A DNA stretch of 64,000 bases from Luteimonas marina (lineage in GTDB: Bacteria; Pseudomonadota; Gammaproteobacteria; Xanthomonadales; Xanthomonadaceae), in the NCBI RefSeq assembly GCF_007859325.1, contig NZ_VOHK01000002.1, positions 186,001-250,000 on the forward strand, written 5' to 3'. The notes under the pieces were generated by a model. It saw only the letters and a list, made by a program, of their open reading frames with translations. It searched no databases and had not been told where the DNA came from. A program made the position numbers and the translations under genes. This document shows, one piece after another, positions 16,301 to 25,529 of the stretch. Each line of letters starts with the position of its first letter. Position 1 is the first letter of the stretch.

Positions 16301-17920
16301 ATGTCCACGCATACCGCCACCGCAGACCACCACCACGACGACCACGGCCACAAGCAGTCGTTCGTCGATCGCTGGCTGTTCTCCACGAACCACAAGGACA
16401 TCGGCACGCTGTACCTGCTGTTCTCGTTCGTGATGTTCATCATCGGCGCGGCGATGAGCGTGGTCATCCGCACCGAACTGGCGGTCCCGGGCCTGCAGCA
16501 CGTCAGCCCCGAGTTCTTCAACCAGATGACCAGCATGCACGCGCTGGTGATGATCTTCGGCGGCGTGATGCCGGCCTTCGTCGGCCTGGCCAACTGGATG
16601 ATCCCGCTGCAGATCGGCGCGCCGGACATGGCGCTGCCGCGCATGAACAACTGGTCGTTCTGGATCCTGCCGTTCGCCTTCACCCTGCTGCTGATGACCC
16701 TGTTCCTGCCCGGCGGCGGCCCGGCCGGCGGCTGGACCCTGTACCCGCCGCTGTCGCTGCAGGGCGGCTACAACGTGGCCTTCACCATCTTCGCCATCCA
16801 CATGATGGGCATCAGCTCGATCATGGGCGCGATCAACGTCATCGCCACCATCCTCAACATGCGCGCGCCGGGCATCGACCTGCTGAAGATGCCGATCTTC
16901 TGCTGGACCTGGCTGATCACCGCCTTCCTGCTGATCGCGGTGATGCCGGTGCTGGCCGGCGCGGTGACCATGCTGCTGACCGACAAGTTCTTCGCCACCT
17001 CGTTCTTCAACGCGGCCGGCGGCGGCGACCCGGTGATGTACCAGCACATCTTCTGGTTCTTCGGGCATCCCGAGGTCTACATCATGATCCTGCCGGCGTT
17101 CGGCATCGTCAGCGAGATCATCCCGACCTTCAGCCGCAAGCCGCTGTTCGGCTACCAGGCGATGGTCTACGCCACGGCGTCGATCGCGTTCCTGTCGTTC
17201 ATCGTGTGGGCGCACCACATGTTCACGGTGGGCATGCCGCTGGGCGGCGAGATCTACTTCATGTTCGCGACCATGCTGATCGCGATCCCGACCGGCGTGA
17301 AGATCTTCAACTGGGCGACCACGATGTGGCGCGGTTCGATCAGCTTCGAGTCGCCGATGCTGTGGTCGATCGCCTTCGTGATCCTGTTCAGCATCGGCGG
17401 CTTCTCCGGCCTGATGCTGGCGATCGTGCCGGCCGACTTCCAGTACCACGACACCTACTTCGTGGTCGCGCACTTCCACTACGTGCTGGTCACCGGCGCG
17501 CTGTTCGGCATCATCGCCGCGGTGTACTACTGGTGGCCGAAGTGGTCCGGGCGCATGTACAGCGAGAAGGCGGCCAAGTTCCACTTCTGGTGGACGATGG
17601 TGTTCGTCAACCTGCTGTTCTTCCCGCAGCACTTCCTGGGCCTGGCCGGCATGCCGCGCCGCATCCCGGACTACAACGTGGTGTTCGCGGACTGGAACCT
17701 GATCAGCTCGATCGGCGCGTTCGGCATGTTCCTGACGCCGTTCATGATGGCCGGCATCCTGTGGCATTCGCTCCGGCACGGCGCGCAGGCGCCGGCGCGG
17801 GCGTGGGACAGCGCGAAGGGCCTGGAGTGGACGGTGCCGTCGCCGGCGCCGCACCACACCTTCGGCACGCCGCCGGTGCTCCGGCCGGGCGATCTCGCGC
17901 ACGACGACGTGACCCACTGA
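16301..17920 (+). CDS. ctaD: cytochrome c oxidase subunit I
   Basis: Catalytic heme-copper subunit of 539 residues with twelve transmembrane helices. It starts with a His-rich cytosolic tail ([15 protein letters not shown]) before the core [13 protein letters not shown]. The visible active-site motifs are the low-spin heme His in [11 protein letters not shown], the CuB/cross-link motif [18 protein letters not shown] (His-Pro-Glu-Val-Tyr), WAHHMF for the two further CuB histidines, and VAHFHYVL for the heme a3 and a ligands. It pumps protons while reducing oxygen to water. It follows ctaC by 26 bases. Confidence 0.98.
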   Translation: MSTHTATADHHHDDHGHKQSFVDRWLFSTNHKDIGTLYLLFSFVMFIIGAAMSVVIRTELAVPGLQHVSPEFFNQMTSMHALVMIFGGVMPAFVGLANWMIPLQIGAPDMALPRMNNWSFWILPFAFTLLLMTLFLPGGGPAGGWTLYPPLSLQGGYNVAFTIFAIHMMGISSIMGAINVIATILNMRAPGIDLLKMPIFCWTWLITAFLLIAVMPVLAGAVTMLLTDKFFATSFFNAAGGGDPVMYQHIFWFFGHPEVYIMILPAFGIVSEIIPTFSRKPLFGYQAMVYATASIAFLSFIVWAHHMFTVGMPLGGEIYFMFATMLIAIPTGVKIFNWATTMWRGSISFESPMLWSIAFVILFSIGGFSGLMLAIVPADFQYHDTYFVVAHFHYVLVTGALFGIIAAVYYWWPKWSGRMYSEKAAKFHFWWTMVFVNLLFFPQHFLGLAGMPRRIPDYNVVFADWNLISSIGAFGMFLTPFMMAGILWHSLRHGAQAPARAWDSAKGLEWTVPSPAPHHTFGTPPVLRPGDLAHDDVTH

Positions 17921-17943
17921 CGAGCCACCGACGGCACGATGCG

Positions 17944-18075
17944 ATGAGCCCGACGACGCCCCACGACGACACCGCCCTGCGGCGCAGGCGCGCCGTGCGC
18001 ACGGCGATCGTCGTGGGCGCGGTCGCGCTGGCGATCTACGTCGCCTTCGTCCTGTCCGGGGTGATCGGTCGATGA
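17944..18075 (+). CDS. small single-pass membrane protein of the oxidase operon
   Basis: A 43-residue protein, [18 protein letters not shown] followed by one transmembrane helix (about 20-39, [20 protein letters not shown]). Its stop overlaps the ctaG start (ATGA), so the two are translationally coupled. Small single-helix proteins at this position between ctaD and ctaG occur in related genomes and are usually called cytochrome oxidase small assembly proteins. That role is inferred from position only. A basic RRRR segment before the helix suggests N-inside topology. Confidence 0.75.
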   Translation: MSPTTPHDDTALRRRRAVRTAIVVGAVALAIYVAFVLSGVIGR

Positions 18076-18644
18076 GCGGCAAGCCCGGCATCGGCAAGCT
18101 GGTCGCGATCTCGCTGGCCGCGTTCGCCTTCACCTTCTCGCTGGTGCCGCTGTACCGCATCGCCTGCGAGAAGGTGTTCGGCATCCGCCTCGACAACACC
18201 GCCGCCGACGCTTCCGCCGTGGCCGCGGCGGTGCCCGACGAGCGCTGGGTGACGGTGGAGTTCGACGGCAGCGTGAACTCGAAGCTGCCCTGGGGCTTCC
18301 GCCCCAACGCCACGAGGATGCGCGTGCGCGTCGGCGAGCAGTACGAGGCCACCTACGCCGCGCACAACACCGGCGACCGCGCGATCGTCGGCAGCGCCAC
18401 GCCGTCGGTGGCGCCGGCGCGCGCCTCTGGCTACTTCAGCAAGACCGAGTGCTTCTGCTTCACCGCGCAGACGCTGCAGGCCGGCGAGGTCCGCGACCTG
18501 CCGGTGCGCTTCATCGTCGACCCGGCGCTGCCGCCGGACGTCAACACCATCACCCTGTCGTACACCTTCTTCAAGAACGACGTGCTGACCGATCGCCTTG
18601 CGGCGGCGGCACCGTCGTCCACCGTGCCGCGCGCGGCACCCTGA
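18072..18644 (+). CDS. ctaG: cytochrome c oxidase assembly protein CtaG/Cox11 (CuB insertion)
   Basis: Delivers copper to the CuB site of subunit I. This 190-residue protein has one N-terminal membrane anchor (about 10-28) ending in [12 protein letters not shown], then a periplasmic Ig-like domain. The copper-binding CxC motif is present in [14 protein letters not shown], and the family signature NKLPWGF-like sequence appears as [11 protein letters not shown]. The gene overlaps the upstream small gene by 4 bases and precedes ctaE by 25 bases. Confidence 0.96.
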   Translation: MSGKPGIGKLVAISLAAFAFTFSLVPLYRIACEKVFGIRLDNTAADASAVAAAVPDERWVTVEFDGSVNSKLPWGFRPNATRMRVRVGEQYEATYAAHNTGDRAIVGSATPSVAPARASGYFSKTECFCFTAQTLQAGEVRDLPVRFIVDPALPPDVNTITLSYTFFKNDVLTDRLAAAAPSSTVPRAAP

Positions 18645-18669
18645 CCCACCGCAATCCGGACTTTCCGCC

Positions 18670-19551
18670 ATGGCCCAGGCCCACGCTGACCACGATCCCA
18701 ACGTCTACTACGTGCCGCACGGCAGCCGCTGGCCGGTGTTCGCGTCGGTGGCGCTGTTCGTCGCGATGCTCGGTTTCGCCAGCTGGCTCAACGAGGCGAG
18801 CTGGGGCAGGGCGACATTCTTCGTCGGCCTCGCCGCTCTGGCGTTCATCCTGTTCAAGTGGTTCGCCGACGTGGTGCTGGAGTCGGTGTCGGGCTACTAC
18901 AACAAGCAGGTCGACGTCTCGTTCCGCATGGGGATGGTGTGGTTCATCTTCTCGGAAGTGATGTTCTTCGCCGCGTTCTTCGGCGCGCTGTTCTACACCC
19001 GCCAGTTCGCGCTGCCGTGGCTGGGCGGCAGCGGCGACGGCGTGGCCACCAACTACCTGCTCTGGGAAGGCTTCAGCGCGGCGTGGCCGACGTCCGGCCC
19101 CGGCCAGGTGGGCGGCGCGTTCCAGACGATCCCCGCGTGGGGCCTGCCCCTGCTCAACACGCTGATCCTGCTCACCTCGGGCGTCACCGTGACCATCGCC
19201 CACCACGCGCTGCGCGCCGGCCACCGCACGCAGCTGCTGGTGTTCCTCGGGCTGACCGTGCTGCTGGGCTGCGTGTTCCTGTTCTTCCAGGCCGAGGAAT
19301 ACATCCACGCCTACCGCGACCTGAACCTGACCATGGGGTCGGGCATCTACGGCTCGACGTTCTTCATGCTGACCGGCTTCCACGGCGCGCACGTGACCCT
19401 GGGCACGATCATGCTGGCGATCATCTGGCTGCGCTGCGCCAGGGGCCACTTCACCAAGGAAAACCACTTCGCGTTCGAGGCGGTGGCCTGGTACTGGCAC
19501 TTCGTCGACGTGGTGTGGCTGGGGCTGTTCCTGTTCGTCTATGTGCTTTGA
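18670..19551 (+). CDS. ctaE: cytochrome c oxidase subunit III
   Basis: Inner-membrane subunit of 293 residues with seven helices that stabilises subunit I and its proton uptake. Characteristic stretches are FRMGMVWFIFSEVMFFAAFFGA, HHALRAGHRTQ, GCVFLFFQAEEYIHAYRDLNL, YGSTFFMLTGFHGAHVTLG and the C-terminal AWYWHFVDVVWLGLFLFVYVL. The start is the ATG at 18670, 25 bases after ctaG. The transcript probably ends near the inverted repeat at 19698-19777. Confidence 0.97.
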   Translation: MAQAHADHDPNVYYVPHGSRWPVFASVALFVAMLGFASWLNEASWGRATFFVGLAALAFILFKWFADVVLESVSGYYNKQVDVSFRMGMVWFIFSEVMFFAAFFGALFYTRQFALPWLGGSGDGVATNYLLWEGFSAAWPTSGPGQVGGAFQTIPAWGLPLLNTLILLTSGVTVTIAHHALRAGHRTQLLVFLGLTVLLGCVFLFFQAEEYIHAYRDLNLTMGSGIYGSTFFMLTGFHGAHVTLGTIMLAIIWLRCARGHFTKENHFAFEAVAWYWHFVDVVWLGLFLFVYVL

Positions 19552-19697
19552 CGGCCGGGAATCGGGATTCGGGAATCGGGATTCGGAACGGCAGCGAGCA
19601 CCGGATCGATTCGAGGAGGGCGCCGGCATGCCGGCGCTTTCCGCTTTTTCGGTGCTGCGATTCGGAAACTCCGCCGCTGTCATTTCGAACGCCATCG

Positions 19698-19777
19698 CTG
19701 TCATTTCGACCGCAGGGAGAAATCTGCGATCCCAAGGCGGGGTGCACCAGATTTCTCGCTGCGCTCGAAATGACAGC
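19698..19777. repeat. inverted-repeat element, GTCATTTCGA family
   Basis: Arms at about 19698-19727 (CTGTCATTTCGACCGCAGGG) and 19748-19777 pair with a few mismatches, because the right arm carries GCTGCGCTCG in place of CCTGCGGTCG. An additional half-site GTCATTTCGAACGCC lies at 19679. It lies between the convergent ctaE and DUF2909 genes. Confidence 0.7.
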
Positions 19778-19813
19778 GGTGGGACAGCGGGCAGCCGTTC
19801 CGGCCGGCTCCGC

Positions 19814-20044
19814 TCAGGGATTCGGATTGCGTCCCACGCCGTGGAACTCGATCCAGCCCATGTAGTTGGCCAGCACCACCAGCAGGATCAACACGATCGA
19901 CAGCGCGATGCGCTTGGTCAGCGCGTTCACGGTGCGCTTGGTCTGGCCCTTGTCGACCATCATGTAGTACAGGCCGGCGCCGAGGTTCCACAGGATCAGC
20001 GCCAGGAAACCGACGATCAGCAGGGTTTTCAGCGAATCGTTCAT
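19814..20044 (-). CDS. DUF2909 twin-transmembrane protein
   Basis: A 76-residue protein with two transmembrane helices (about 6-26 and 46-66) joined by a basic loop DKGQTKRTVNALTKR. This matches the DUF2909 (twin transmembrane) family commonly found beside cytochrome oxidase genes in gammaproteobacteria. The ATG at 20044 is preceded by GGAGA at good spacing, so it is preferred over an in-frame ATG 12 bases upstream. It is on the opposite strand to the oxidase genes and divergent from the SURF1 gene. The function is not known; association with oxidase assembly is inferred from position. Confidence 0.8.
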   Translation of the reverse strand: MNDSLKTLLIVGFLALILWNLGAGLYYMMVDKGQTKRTVNALTKRIALSIVLILLVVLANYMGWIEFHGVGRNPNP

Positions 20045-20109
20045 CGTCGTCTCCATGGGCGCGGCGCGGGCCGGGTGCGCGCATTATCGCAGCCGCGGGC
20101 GGGCGGGTC

Positions 20110-20829
20110 GTGAGCATCCGCCGGACCCGCGTGATCGGCTGGACGCTGGCGCTGCTGGCGATGGCGCTGTTCGCGTCGCTGGGCCGCTGGCAGCTCGGGC
20201 GCATGCACGAGAAGCAGGCGATGCTCGACGCGGTCGCGGCGACCCTGGCCGAGCGCAACCCGCGGCCGCTGTCGGCGGCCGGTGATCCGGCGCGGCAGCG
20301 CGATTTCGACTGGGCCGCGGGCGAGGGCGCCTTCCTCGATGGCCCGGCGGTGCTGCTCGACAACCAGCAACAGGGCGGCCGCCCGGGCGTGCGCGCGTAT
20401 CGCGCGTTCCGGCCGCTGGGCGCGCCGCCGCTGCTGGTCGAACTGGGCTGGCTGCCGCTGCCGGGCGACCGCGCGACGCCCTCGGTCGACCTGCCGCCGG
20501 GCGCGATCCGCGTGCAGGGACTGCTGGTGCCGCCGCCTTCGCCGGGTCTGGCGCGGGCGGACCTGCGCCCGGCGGACAATGCCGTCGACGTGGTGGTGAC
20601 GCGCCTGGATGCCGGGTCACTGGCGGCCGCCGTCGGCGTCGAGGTCCTGCCGCCGCGCGTGCTCAAGCTCGATCCCGCGCTGCCGCTGGGCCATGCGCGC
20701 GACCTCGACGTGCTGCCCAATACCCTGCCTCCGGACAAACACCTCGGTTACGCCGTGCAATGGTTCGGGCTCGCGCTCGCCGTGCTCGCCACCGCCCTGA
20801 TCCTCAGCTTCCGCCGTCCCCATCGATGA
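20110..20829 (+). CDS. SURF1 family cytochrome oxidase assembly protein
   Basis: A 239-residue inner-membrane protein with one helix at each end (about 8-25 and 214-232) and a periplasmic domain between. Family features are LGRWQLGRMHEKQAML just after the first helix, LLDNQQQGGRPGVRAYRAF, LVELGWLPLPGDR and the C-terminal KHLGYAVQWFGLALA. SURF1/Shy1 proteins help insert heme a into subunit I. The start codon is GTG 20110. Its stop overlaps the next gene (ATGA). Confidence 0.93.
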   Translation: MSIRRTRVIGWTLALLAMALFASLGRWQLGRMHEKQAMLDAVAATLAERNPRPLSAAGDPARQRDFDWAAGEGAFLDGPAVLLDNQQQGGRPGVRAYRAFRPLGAPPLLVELGWLPLPGDRATPSVDLPPGAIRVQGLLVPPPSPGLARADLRPADNAVDVVVTRLDAGSLAAAVGVEVLPPRVLKLDPALPLGHARDLDVLPNTLPPDKHLGYAVQWFGLALAVLATALILSFRRPHR

Positions 20830-21395
20830 ACGCTTCCGTCTCTCCGCAACAGCGCGGCCGCAACCGCGGCATGCTGGTCCTGATCGTCGTGATCTTCCTC
20901 GGCAGCGCCATCGTCGCCGGCGCGCTGCGCTTCTCCGGCTGGCGCCCGGCGGGCATGAAGAACCACGGCGAACTGCTCGATCCGCCCGGCGACCTGCGCG
21001 CGCTGGTGCCGCGCCTGCAGGGCGGCGGCGAGTACCGCTGGAACCCGGGCGAGCGCACCTGGCGCATCGCGCTCGCGCCCGGCGACGGCTGCGGCGCGCC
21101 GTGCGTGGAGTTGTCGCGGCAGCTCGACACGGTGTGGCAGCTGTTCGGCCATCGCGCCGACCACGTGCAGATCCTGTGGATCGGCACGCCGCCGGACGGC
21201 GCGGTGCGCAACGCCGCGTGGCGCGGGATCGAGCCGTCGCCGGAACTGCTGGCCGCGCTGCCGCGCCGCGCCGATCCCGCCGGCACGCCGGTCTACGTCA
21301 TCGATCCGAACGGCTTCGTGATCCTGCGCTACCCTCCCGGTTTCGATCCGGGCCACCTGCGCGAGGACGTGGGTCGCCTGCTGAAGCTCAAATGA
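20826..21395 (+). CDS. membrane-anchored SCO-like/thioredoxin-like oxidase assembly protein
   Basis: A 189-residue protein with one N-terminal transmembrane helix (about 15-37) and a periplasmic thioredoxin-like domain. It has a CxxxC pair in GDGCGAPCVELSRQL, the spacing used by SCO copper chaperones. A helix with DTVWQLFGHRADHVQILWIG and the C-terminal PVYVIDPNGFVILRYPPGF fit the fold. The sequence is shorter and more divergent than typical SCO1/SenC, so the label is by resemblance. It is translationally coupled to the SURF1 gene and to ctaA (4-base overlaps), which supports a role in CuA or heme assembly. Confidence 0.8.
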   Translation: MNASVSPQQRGRNRGMLVLIVVIFLGSAIVAGALRFSGWRPAGMKNHGELLDPPGDLRALVPRLQGGGEYRWNPGERTWRIALAPGDGCGAPCVELSRQLDTVWQLFGHRADHVQILWIGTPPDGAVRNAAWRGIEPSPELLAALPRRADPAGTPVYVIDPNGFVILRYPPGFDPGHLREDVGRLLKLK

Positions 21396-22624
21396 TGGAC
21401 CACCCGCACCCCGCACCCTCGCGCCCGCAGGTCTACCGGCATTTCCACCGCATCGCCTGGCTGGCGGTGGCGCTGACGTTCTGCGTGATCGTGTTCGGCG
21501 CCTTCGTGCGCCTGTCCGATGCCGGCCTGAGCTGCCCGGACTGGCCGACCTGCTACGGCCGCGCCGCGTGGCCGCAGGCGACCCAGGACGTGAGCGGCCA
21601 TGCCGCCAGCGCGATCCGCCCGTTCGAGACGCACAAGGCCTGGCGCGAGCAGGTGCACCGCCACCTTGCCGCGACGCTGGGCGTGCTGGTGCTGGCGCTG
21701 GCGCTGCTGGCCGCGCGCCGGCGCCGGTTCGGCATCGCCCAGGTGCTGGGCGCGTCGCTGCTGGTCGCGCTGGCGATCCCGCTGTACATGAAAGGACAGG
21801 TGGTGCCGGCGCTGGTGGTAGCCGGCCTCGGCGAGGCGCTGCTGCTGGTGGCGGCGCTGCGCTGGTCGAACCCCGGATCAAATCCGGGGCAGGCTCCGGG
21901 GCCAGGTCCCGGCCGGGACCTGGCCAACGTGGCCGTGCTGACGCTGGCGGTGGTGGTGTTCCAGGCGCTGCTCGGCAAGTGGACGGTGACCATGCTGCTC
22001 AAGCCGGTCATCGTCATGGGCCACCTGCTCGGCGGCATGCTGACCTTTTCGCTGCTGACCTGGATGGCGTGGCGCGCGACCCACCTGCCGATCGTGCTGG
22101 TCGACGCGCGCGCGCTGCGGCGCTGGCTGCTGGCGGGCATCGCGGTGCTCGGCGTGCAGATCGCGCTCGGTGGCTGGGTCAGCGCCAACTACGCCGCGCT
22201 CGCGTGCGGCGCCGGCGGCTGGACCACGCCCGAGGCGCACTACCTCGACTTCCCGAAATGCGTCGGCCAGTGGTGGCCGCCGACCGATTTCCGCGAGGGC
22301 TTCGTGCTCTGGCGCGGCGTCGGCGTCGACTACGAGGGCGGCGTGCTCGACGGCGCCTCGCGCATCGCGATCCAGATGGCGCACCGGATCTTCGCCGTGG
22401 TCGTGTTCGCGGCCATGGCGCTGCTGTCCTGGCGCCTGCTGCGCACGCCGGGACTGCGTGCATGGGCGGTGGTGCTGGCGCTGCTGACCCTGGCGCAGGT
22501 GCTGCTGGGCGTGCTCAACGTCAAGCTGTCGCTGCCGCTGCCGGTGGCCGTGCTGCACAACGGCGGCGCGGCGCTGCTGCTGTTCGTCCTCGTCGGCCTC
22601 TTCGCCCGCCTGCGCCCCCCATAG
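21392..22624 (+). CDS. ctaA: heme A synthase (COX15/CtaA), with short in-frame palindrome insertion
   Basis: Oxidises heme O to heme A in the inner membrane. The 410-residue protein has eight helices and starts with FGAFVRLSDAGLSCPDWPTCYG, the family signature. Heme-ligand histidines appear in HKAWREQVHRHLA, VMGHLLGGML, QMAHRIFAVVVF and AVLHNGGAALLL. Unusually, residues about 160-172 (NPGSNPGQAPGPGPGRD, in the loop after the fourth helix) are encoded by CCCCGGATCAAATCCGGGG and adjacent palindromic sequence, the same hairpin type as in the intergenic element at 9334-9352. Two consecutive ATGs (21392, 21395) could serve as start. Confidence 0.95.
   Translation: MMDHPHPAPSRPQVYRHFHRIAWLAVALTFCVIVFGAFVRLSDAGLSCPDWPTCYGRAAWPQATQDVSGHAASAIRPFETHKAWREQVHRHLAATLGVLVLALALLAARRRRFGIAQVLGASLLVALAIPLYMKGQVVPALVVAGLGEALLLVAALRWSNPGSNPGQAPGPGPGRDLANVAVLTLAVVVFQALLGKWTVTMLLKPVIVMGHLLGGMLTFSLLTWMAWRATHLPIVLVDARALRRWLLAGIAVLGVQIALGGWVSANYAALACGAGGWTTPEAHYLDFPKCVGQWWPPTDFREGFVLWRGVGVDYEGGVLDGASRIAIQMAHRIFAVVVFAAMALLSWRLLRTPGLRAWAVVLALLTLAQVLLGVLNVKLSLPLPVAVLHNGGAALLLFVLVGLFARLRPP
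21872..21922. repeat. short palindromic insertion inside ctaA
   Basis: CCCCGGATCAAATCCGGGG followed by a second hairpin around CCAGGTCCCGGCCGGGACCTGG. It is read in frame as a Pro/Gly/Asn loop in heme A synthase. Related to the hairpin in the repeat at 9274-9365 and the one inside nagB-II at 56702-56722. Confidence 0.75.
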
Positions 22625-22699
22625 GGCGGGCCTCGGCCCGCCTCACGCCATGTCGGAATACCATGCAAGCCGGGGCCAACCCCGCCCCGAGAGAAACGG

Positions 22700-23632
22700 A
22701 TGAATCGCGCGCGTTCCCTCGATCTGCGGCAGTACTGGGCGCTGACCAAGCCGCGCGTGGTCGCGCTGATCGTGTTCACCGCGCTGGTGGGCATGTTCCT
22801 CGCCGTGCCGGGCCTGCCGCCGCTGCGCGAGACCGTGTTCGGCCTGCTCGGCATCTGGCTGGCGGCGGCGTCGGCGGCGGCGATCAACCACCTGATCGAC
22901 CAGCGCATCGACAAGGTGATGGTGCGCACCGCCGACCGCCCGCTCGCTACCGGCGCGCTGAATCCGTCGCAGGTGCTGGCGTTCGCGGTGTGCCTCGGCG
23001 CGCTGTCGATGGCGATCCTGATCGCGCTGGTGAACCCGCTGACCGCGGGCCTGACCTTCGCCTCGCTGATCGGCTACGCGATCGTCTACACCGGCTTCCT
23101 CAAGCGCGCGACGCCGCAGAACATCGTCATCGGCGGCATCGCCGGCGCGGCGCCGCCGCTGCTGGGCTGGGCCGCGGTGACCAACATGCAGGGGCAGTGG
23201 GACTGGGCGCACGCGCTGCTGCTGGTGCTGATCATCTTCGTGTGGACGCCGCCGCACTTCTGGGCGTTGGCGATCTTCCGCCGCGAGGACTACGCACGCG
23301 CGCTGGTGCCGATGCTGCCGGTCACGCACGGCGTGGCGTACACGCGCTGGCAGATCCTGTTCTACACCGTGCTGCTGTGCGTGGTGACGCTGCTGCCGGT
23401 GGCGATCGGCATGAGCGGGCTGTTCTACCTCGGCGGCGCGGTGGTGCTGGGGCTGGCCTTCCTGTGGTACGCGTGGCGGCTGCTCGATCCACCGGACGAA
23501 CTGTTCGCGATGCGCGTGTTCAACTATTCGGTGGTCTACCTGATGGCGCTGTTCGCCTTCCTGCTGGTCGACCATTGGCTGATGCCGTGGCTGACGCCGG
23601 CGCAGGCGTTCGGGCTGGAGCGGATCGGCTGA
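22700..23632 (+). CDS. ctaB: protoheme IX farnesyltransferase (heme O synthase)
   Basis: UbiA-family prenyltransferase of 310 residues that attaches the farnesyl chain to protoheme to make heme O, the substrate of CtaA encoded just upstream. The two Asp-rich motifs are visible: [20 protein letters not shown] in the first half, and the [14 protein letters not shown] region after [18 protein letters not shown] in the second. Nine hydrophobic helices are apparent. A GC-rich hairpin (GGCGGGCCTCGGCCCGCC, about 22625-22642) lies in the 75-base gap after ctaA. Confidence 0.97.
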   Translation: MNRARSLDLRQYWALTKPRVVALIVFTALVGMFLAVPGLPPLRETVFGLLGIWLAAASAAAINHLIDQRIDKVMVRTADRPLATGALNPSQVLAFAVCLGALSMAILIALVNPLTAGLTFASLIGYAIVYTGFLKRATPQNIVIGGIAGAAPPLLGWAAVTNMQGQWDWAHALLLVLIIFVWTPPHFWALAIFRREDYARALVPMLPVTHGVAYTRWQILFYTVLLCVVTLLPVAIGMSGLFYLGGAVVLGLAFLWYAWRLLDPPDELFAMRVFNYSVVYLMALFAFLLVDHWLMPWLTPAQAFGLERIG

Positions 23633-23666
23633 GCGCCGGGTTCTGCAGGCGCTCCGGGGAAATCGT

Positions 23667-24059
23667 TCAGGCCGGTCGCGCGCGCTCGGCGACTTCGGCC
23701 AACGTCTCGGGCGTGATCGCCCAGCGTTCCGCATCCTCGTAGACGAACTCCGCGTGCAGCCTGCCGCCGGCGCGCAGCAGCTGGATCACGCACACCGTCC
23801 ACGGCTCCCTGCCGTCCACCCGCGTCGCCTCGCGCAGTTCGTCCAGACGCGCGCCGATCGCGTCGACCTCGGTCTGCGGCGTCGCCGCCCGCGGCGGTTC
23901 GCCGTCGCGATAGCCGAAGCCGCTGATCCGGCGCGTGCCGTCGTCGTCGTAGCTGGCGATCAGCGCGTAGCCGTCGAGGTCGTGCCCGGCGGTGGCGATG
24001 TCGCGCAGCAGCAGTTCGCCGATGCCGCGGACCAGGGCGTCCTTGTCGGCCGCGTTCAA
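23667..24059 (-). CDS. small immunity-like protein paired with the upstream nuclease gene
   Basis: A 130-residue, acidic, soluble protein with no signal or membrane segment. It starts at a TTG whose codon overlaps the stop of the nuclease gene (TTGA), so the pair is translationally coupled. The C-terminal part AEFVYEDAERWAITPETL resembles the YezG/DUF600 group of immunity proteins that neutralise nuclease toxins, and size, charge and position fit. The similarity is short, so I call it immunity-like by inference. Alternatives are an unrelated small protein of the nuclease operon. Confidence 0.6.
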   Translation of the reverse strand: MNAADKDALVRGIGELLLRDIATAGHDLDGYALIASYDDDGTRRISGFGYRDGEPPRAATPQTEVDAIGARLDELREATRVDGREPWTVCVIQLLRAGGRLHAEFVYEDAERWAITPETLAEVAERARPA

Positions 24060-25300
24060 GACGCGGTCCCGATCATGTCGTCCATGTCCTTGCGTGCGAT
24101 GCGGTCGAACACCTGGCCGGCCTGGTTGTCGAAGACGATGAGCTGCGGATCATAGACCGCCTGGCCCGTGGCCGGGTCGATCACCTCGTAGTCCACGCGC
24201 ACCTGGTCGGGCCGCTGCACGTCCGCGGGCGCCAGCGCGATCTCGATGCGCACCTCCATGCCCTCGGCCAGCCAGTCGCTCCACTCCTGCTCCATGCCGG
24301 CGTAGACGCGCTGGTTGAAGTTGCTTTCCTGCGGGAACATGTTGACCGGGCCGTGGCCGTTGACGAAGCGGTAGGCGATCAGGTGGCCGACGTCGTCGCC
24401 GCTGCCCTTCATGTCGTTGTCGACGCGGAACCTGCTCTGCGCGTTGCCCTCGATGCGGTCGGAGTCGCGGCCCTGGCTGCTCGGTTCCCAGGTCAGGACT
24501 GCGTCGGCCGAGAGCGGGCGGCCGGCGTCGTCGAGCGTCCACACCACTGCGTTGGTCTCGCCGCTGCCGGCCTCGGTCACCGTGCCGGTGACCGCGTTGC
24601 CCTCGACGTCCTCGGCGATGCGCACGGTGTCGTCCGGCACGGTGCCGTCGAGCAGCATGCGACTGTAGCTGGCGCGGTCGACGCCGCGCGGGTCTTCGAG
24701 CATCGTGGTATGGCGGGTGAAGTCCTCGCGTGCCGATGGCAGTGAAGCCGGGCCGCCGTCGCGCGGCGCGTCGAACAGCCGGTTCGAGCCGGTCATCACG
24801 CGCAGTTCGCCGTCGGCGGTCATCTCCAGCGACAGCCGCAGGTCCTCGATCGAGGCGAGGTCGTTGGCGTCGGCGAGCGCGCGGAAGCTGGCTTCGAGCG
24901 GCGTGCGGGCGTAGTCGCGGCCGTAAACCTCGATGCGGGTGCGATCGGGGATCGTCGACGGATCGAAGGGGTTCACGCTGCGCAGCTGCTGCGGCGTGGC
25001 GTTCTCGTTGCGGATCGTCACGTCGTAGCGCACCGGCACGGTCTGCGCGCCCGTGCCCGGGGCCGAGACCTGCAGCTCGCCGGAGGCCGAGTAGGTGGTG
25101 TTCCACTGGCCTTCGTTTTCGTCGCTGATGCGCACCGAGGCCGGATCGAGCGCGAAGTCGACCTCGGCCGGATCGGCGGCCAGCAGCGCCTCGTCGAAGC
25201 CCGGGGCCTGGCTGTCCGTCAGGCGCGAGGCGAGGGCGCCGATCCAGTCGGAGACCGGCGGCGGCAGCGGCGGGGGGAACCGGAACGTCTCGTACGACAT
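24056..25300 (-). CDS. DNA/RNA non-specific endonuclease-domain protein, toxin-like
   Basis: A 414-residue protein whose C-terminal third is an Endonuclease_NS_2-type nuclease. The motif GDDVGHLIAYRF (His306 as general base) is followed by NMFPQESNFNQ and MEQEWSDWL, the usual order in this beta-beta-alpha metal nuclease family. The N-terminal 260 residues are not recognised; they contain a Pro-rich start (FRFPPPLPPPVSDW) and no signal peptide. The ATG at 25300 begins this segment; longer in-frame versions would overlap the divergent gene at 25530. Its stop overlaps the immunity-like gene. Together they look like a polymorphic-toxin pair without a recognised delivery domain. Confidence 0.8.
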   Translation of the reverse strand: MSYETFRFPPPLPPPVSDWIGALASRLTDSQAPGFDEALLAADPAEVDFALDPASVRISDENEGQWNTTYSASGELQVSAPGTGAQTVPVRYDVTIRNENATPQQLRSVNPFDPSTIPDRTRIEVYGRDYARTPLEASFRALADANDLASIEDLRLSLEMTADGELRVMTGSNRLFDAPRDGGPASLPSAREDFTRHTTMLEDPRGVDRASYSRMLLDGTVPDDTVRIAEDVEGNAVTGTVTEAGSGETNAVVWTLDDAGRPLSADAVLTWEPSSQGRDSDRIEGNAQSRFRVDNDMKGSGDDVGHLIAYRFVNGHGPVNMFPQESNFNQRVYAGMEQEWSDWLAEGMEVRIEIALAPADVQRPDQVRVDYEVIDPATGQAVYDPQLIVFDNQAGQVFDRIARKDMDDMIGTAS

Positions 25301-25529
25301 GCACAGGCCGGGCGTTTCGGTGCCAGGCGGCACCCTCGGAGGCGCAGGGTACCCGCGGCCCGGCGGCCGCGACATTGGGGAAAACCCGGGGGCCGGCGCA
25401 ATCTGGGCCGCGGACGGCGCTCCCGCCCCGGCGCCTATACTCTGCAGCCGAACCGCGTCCGGTTCGCGCTCCGGCCGCGCCGGAGCCGCGACGCCCGCGG
25501 TCGACCTCCCCGGGATGAGCTGACGCGCG

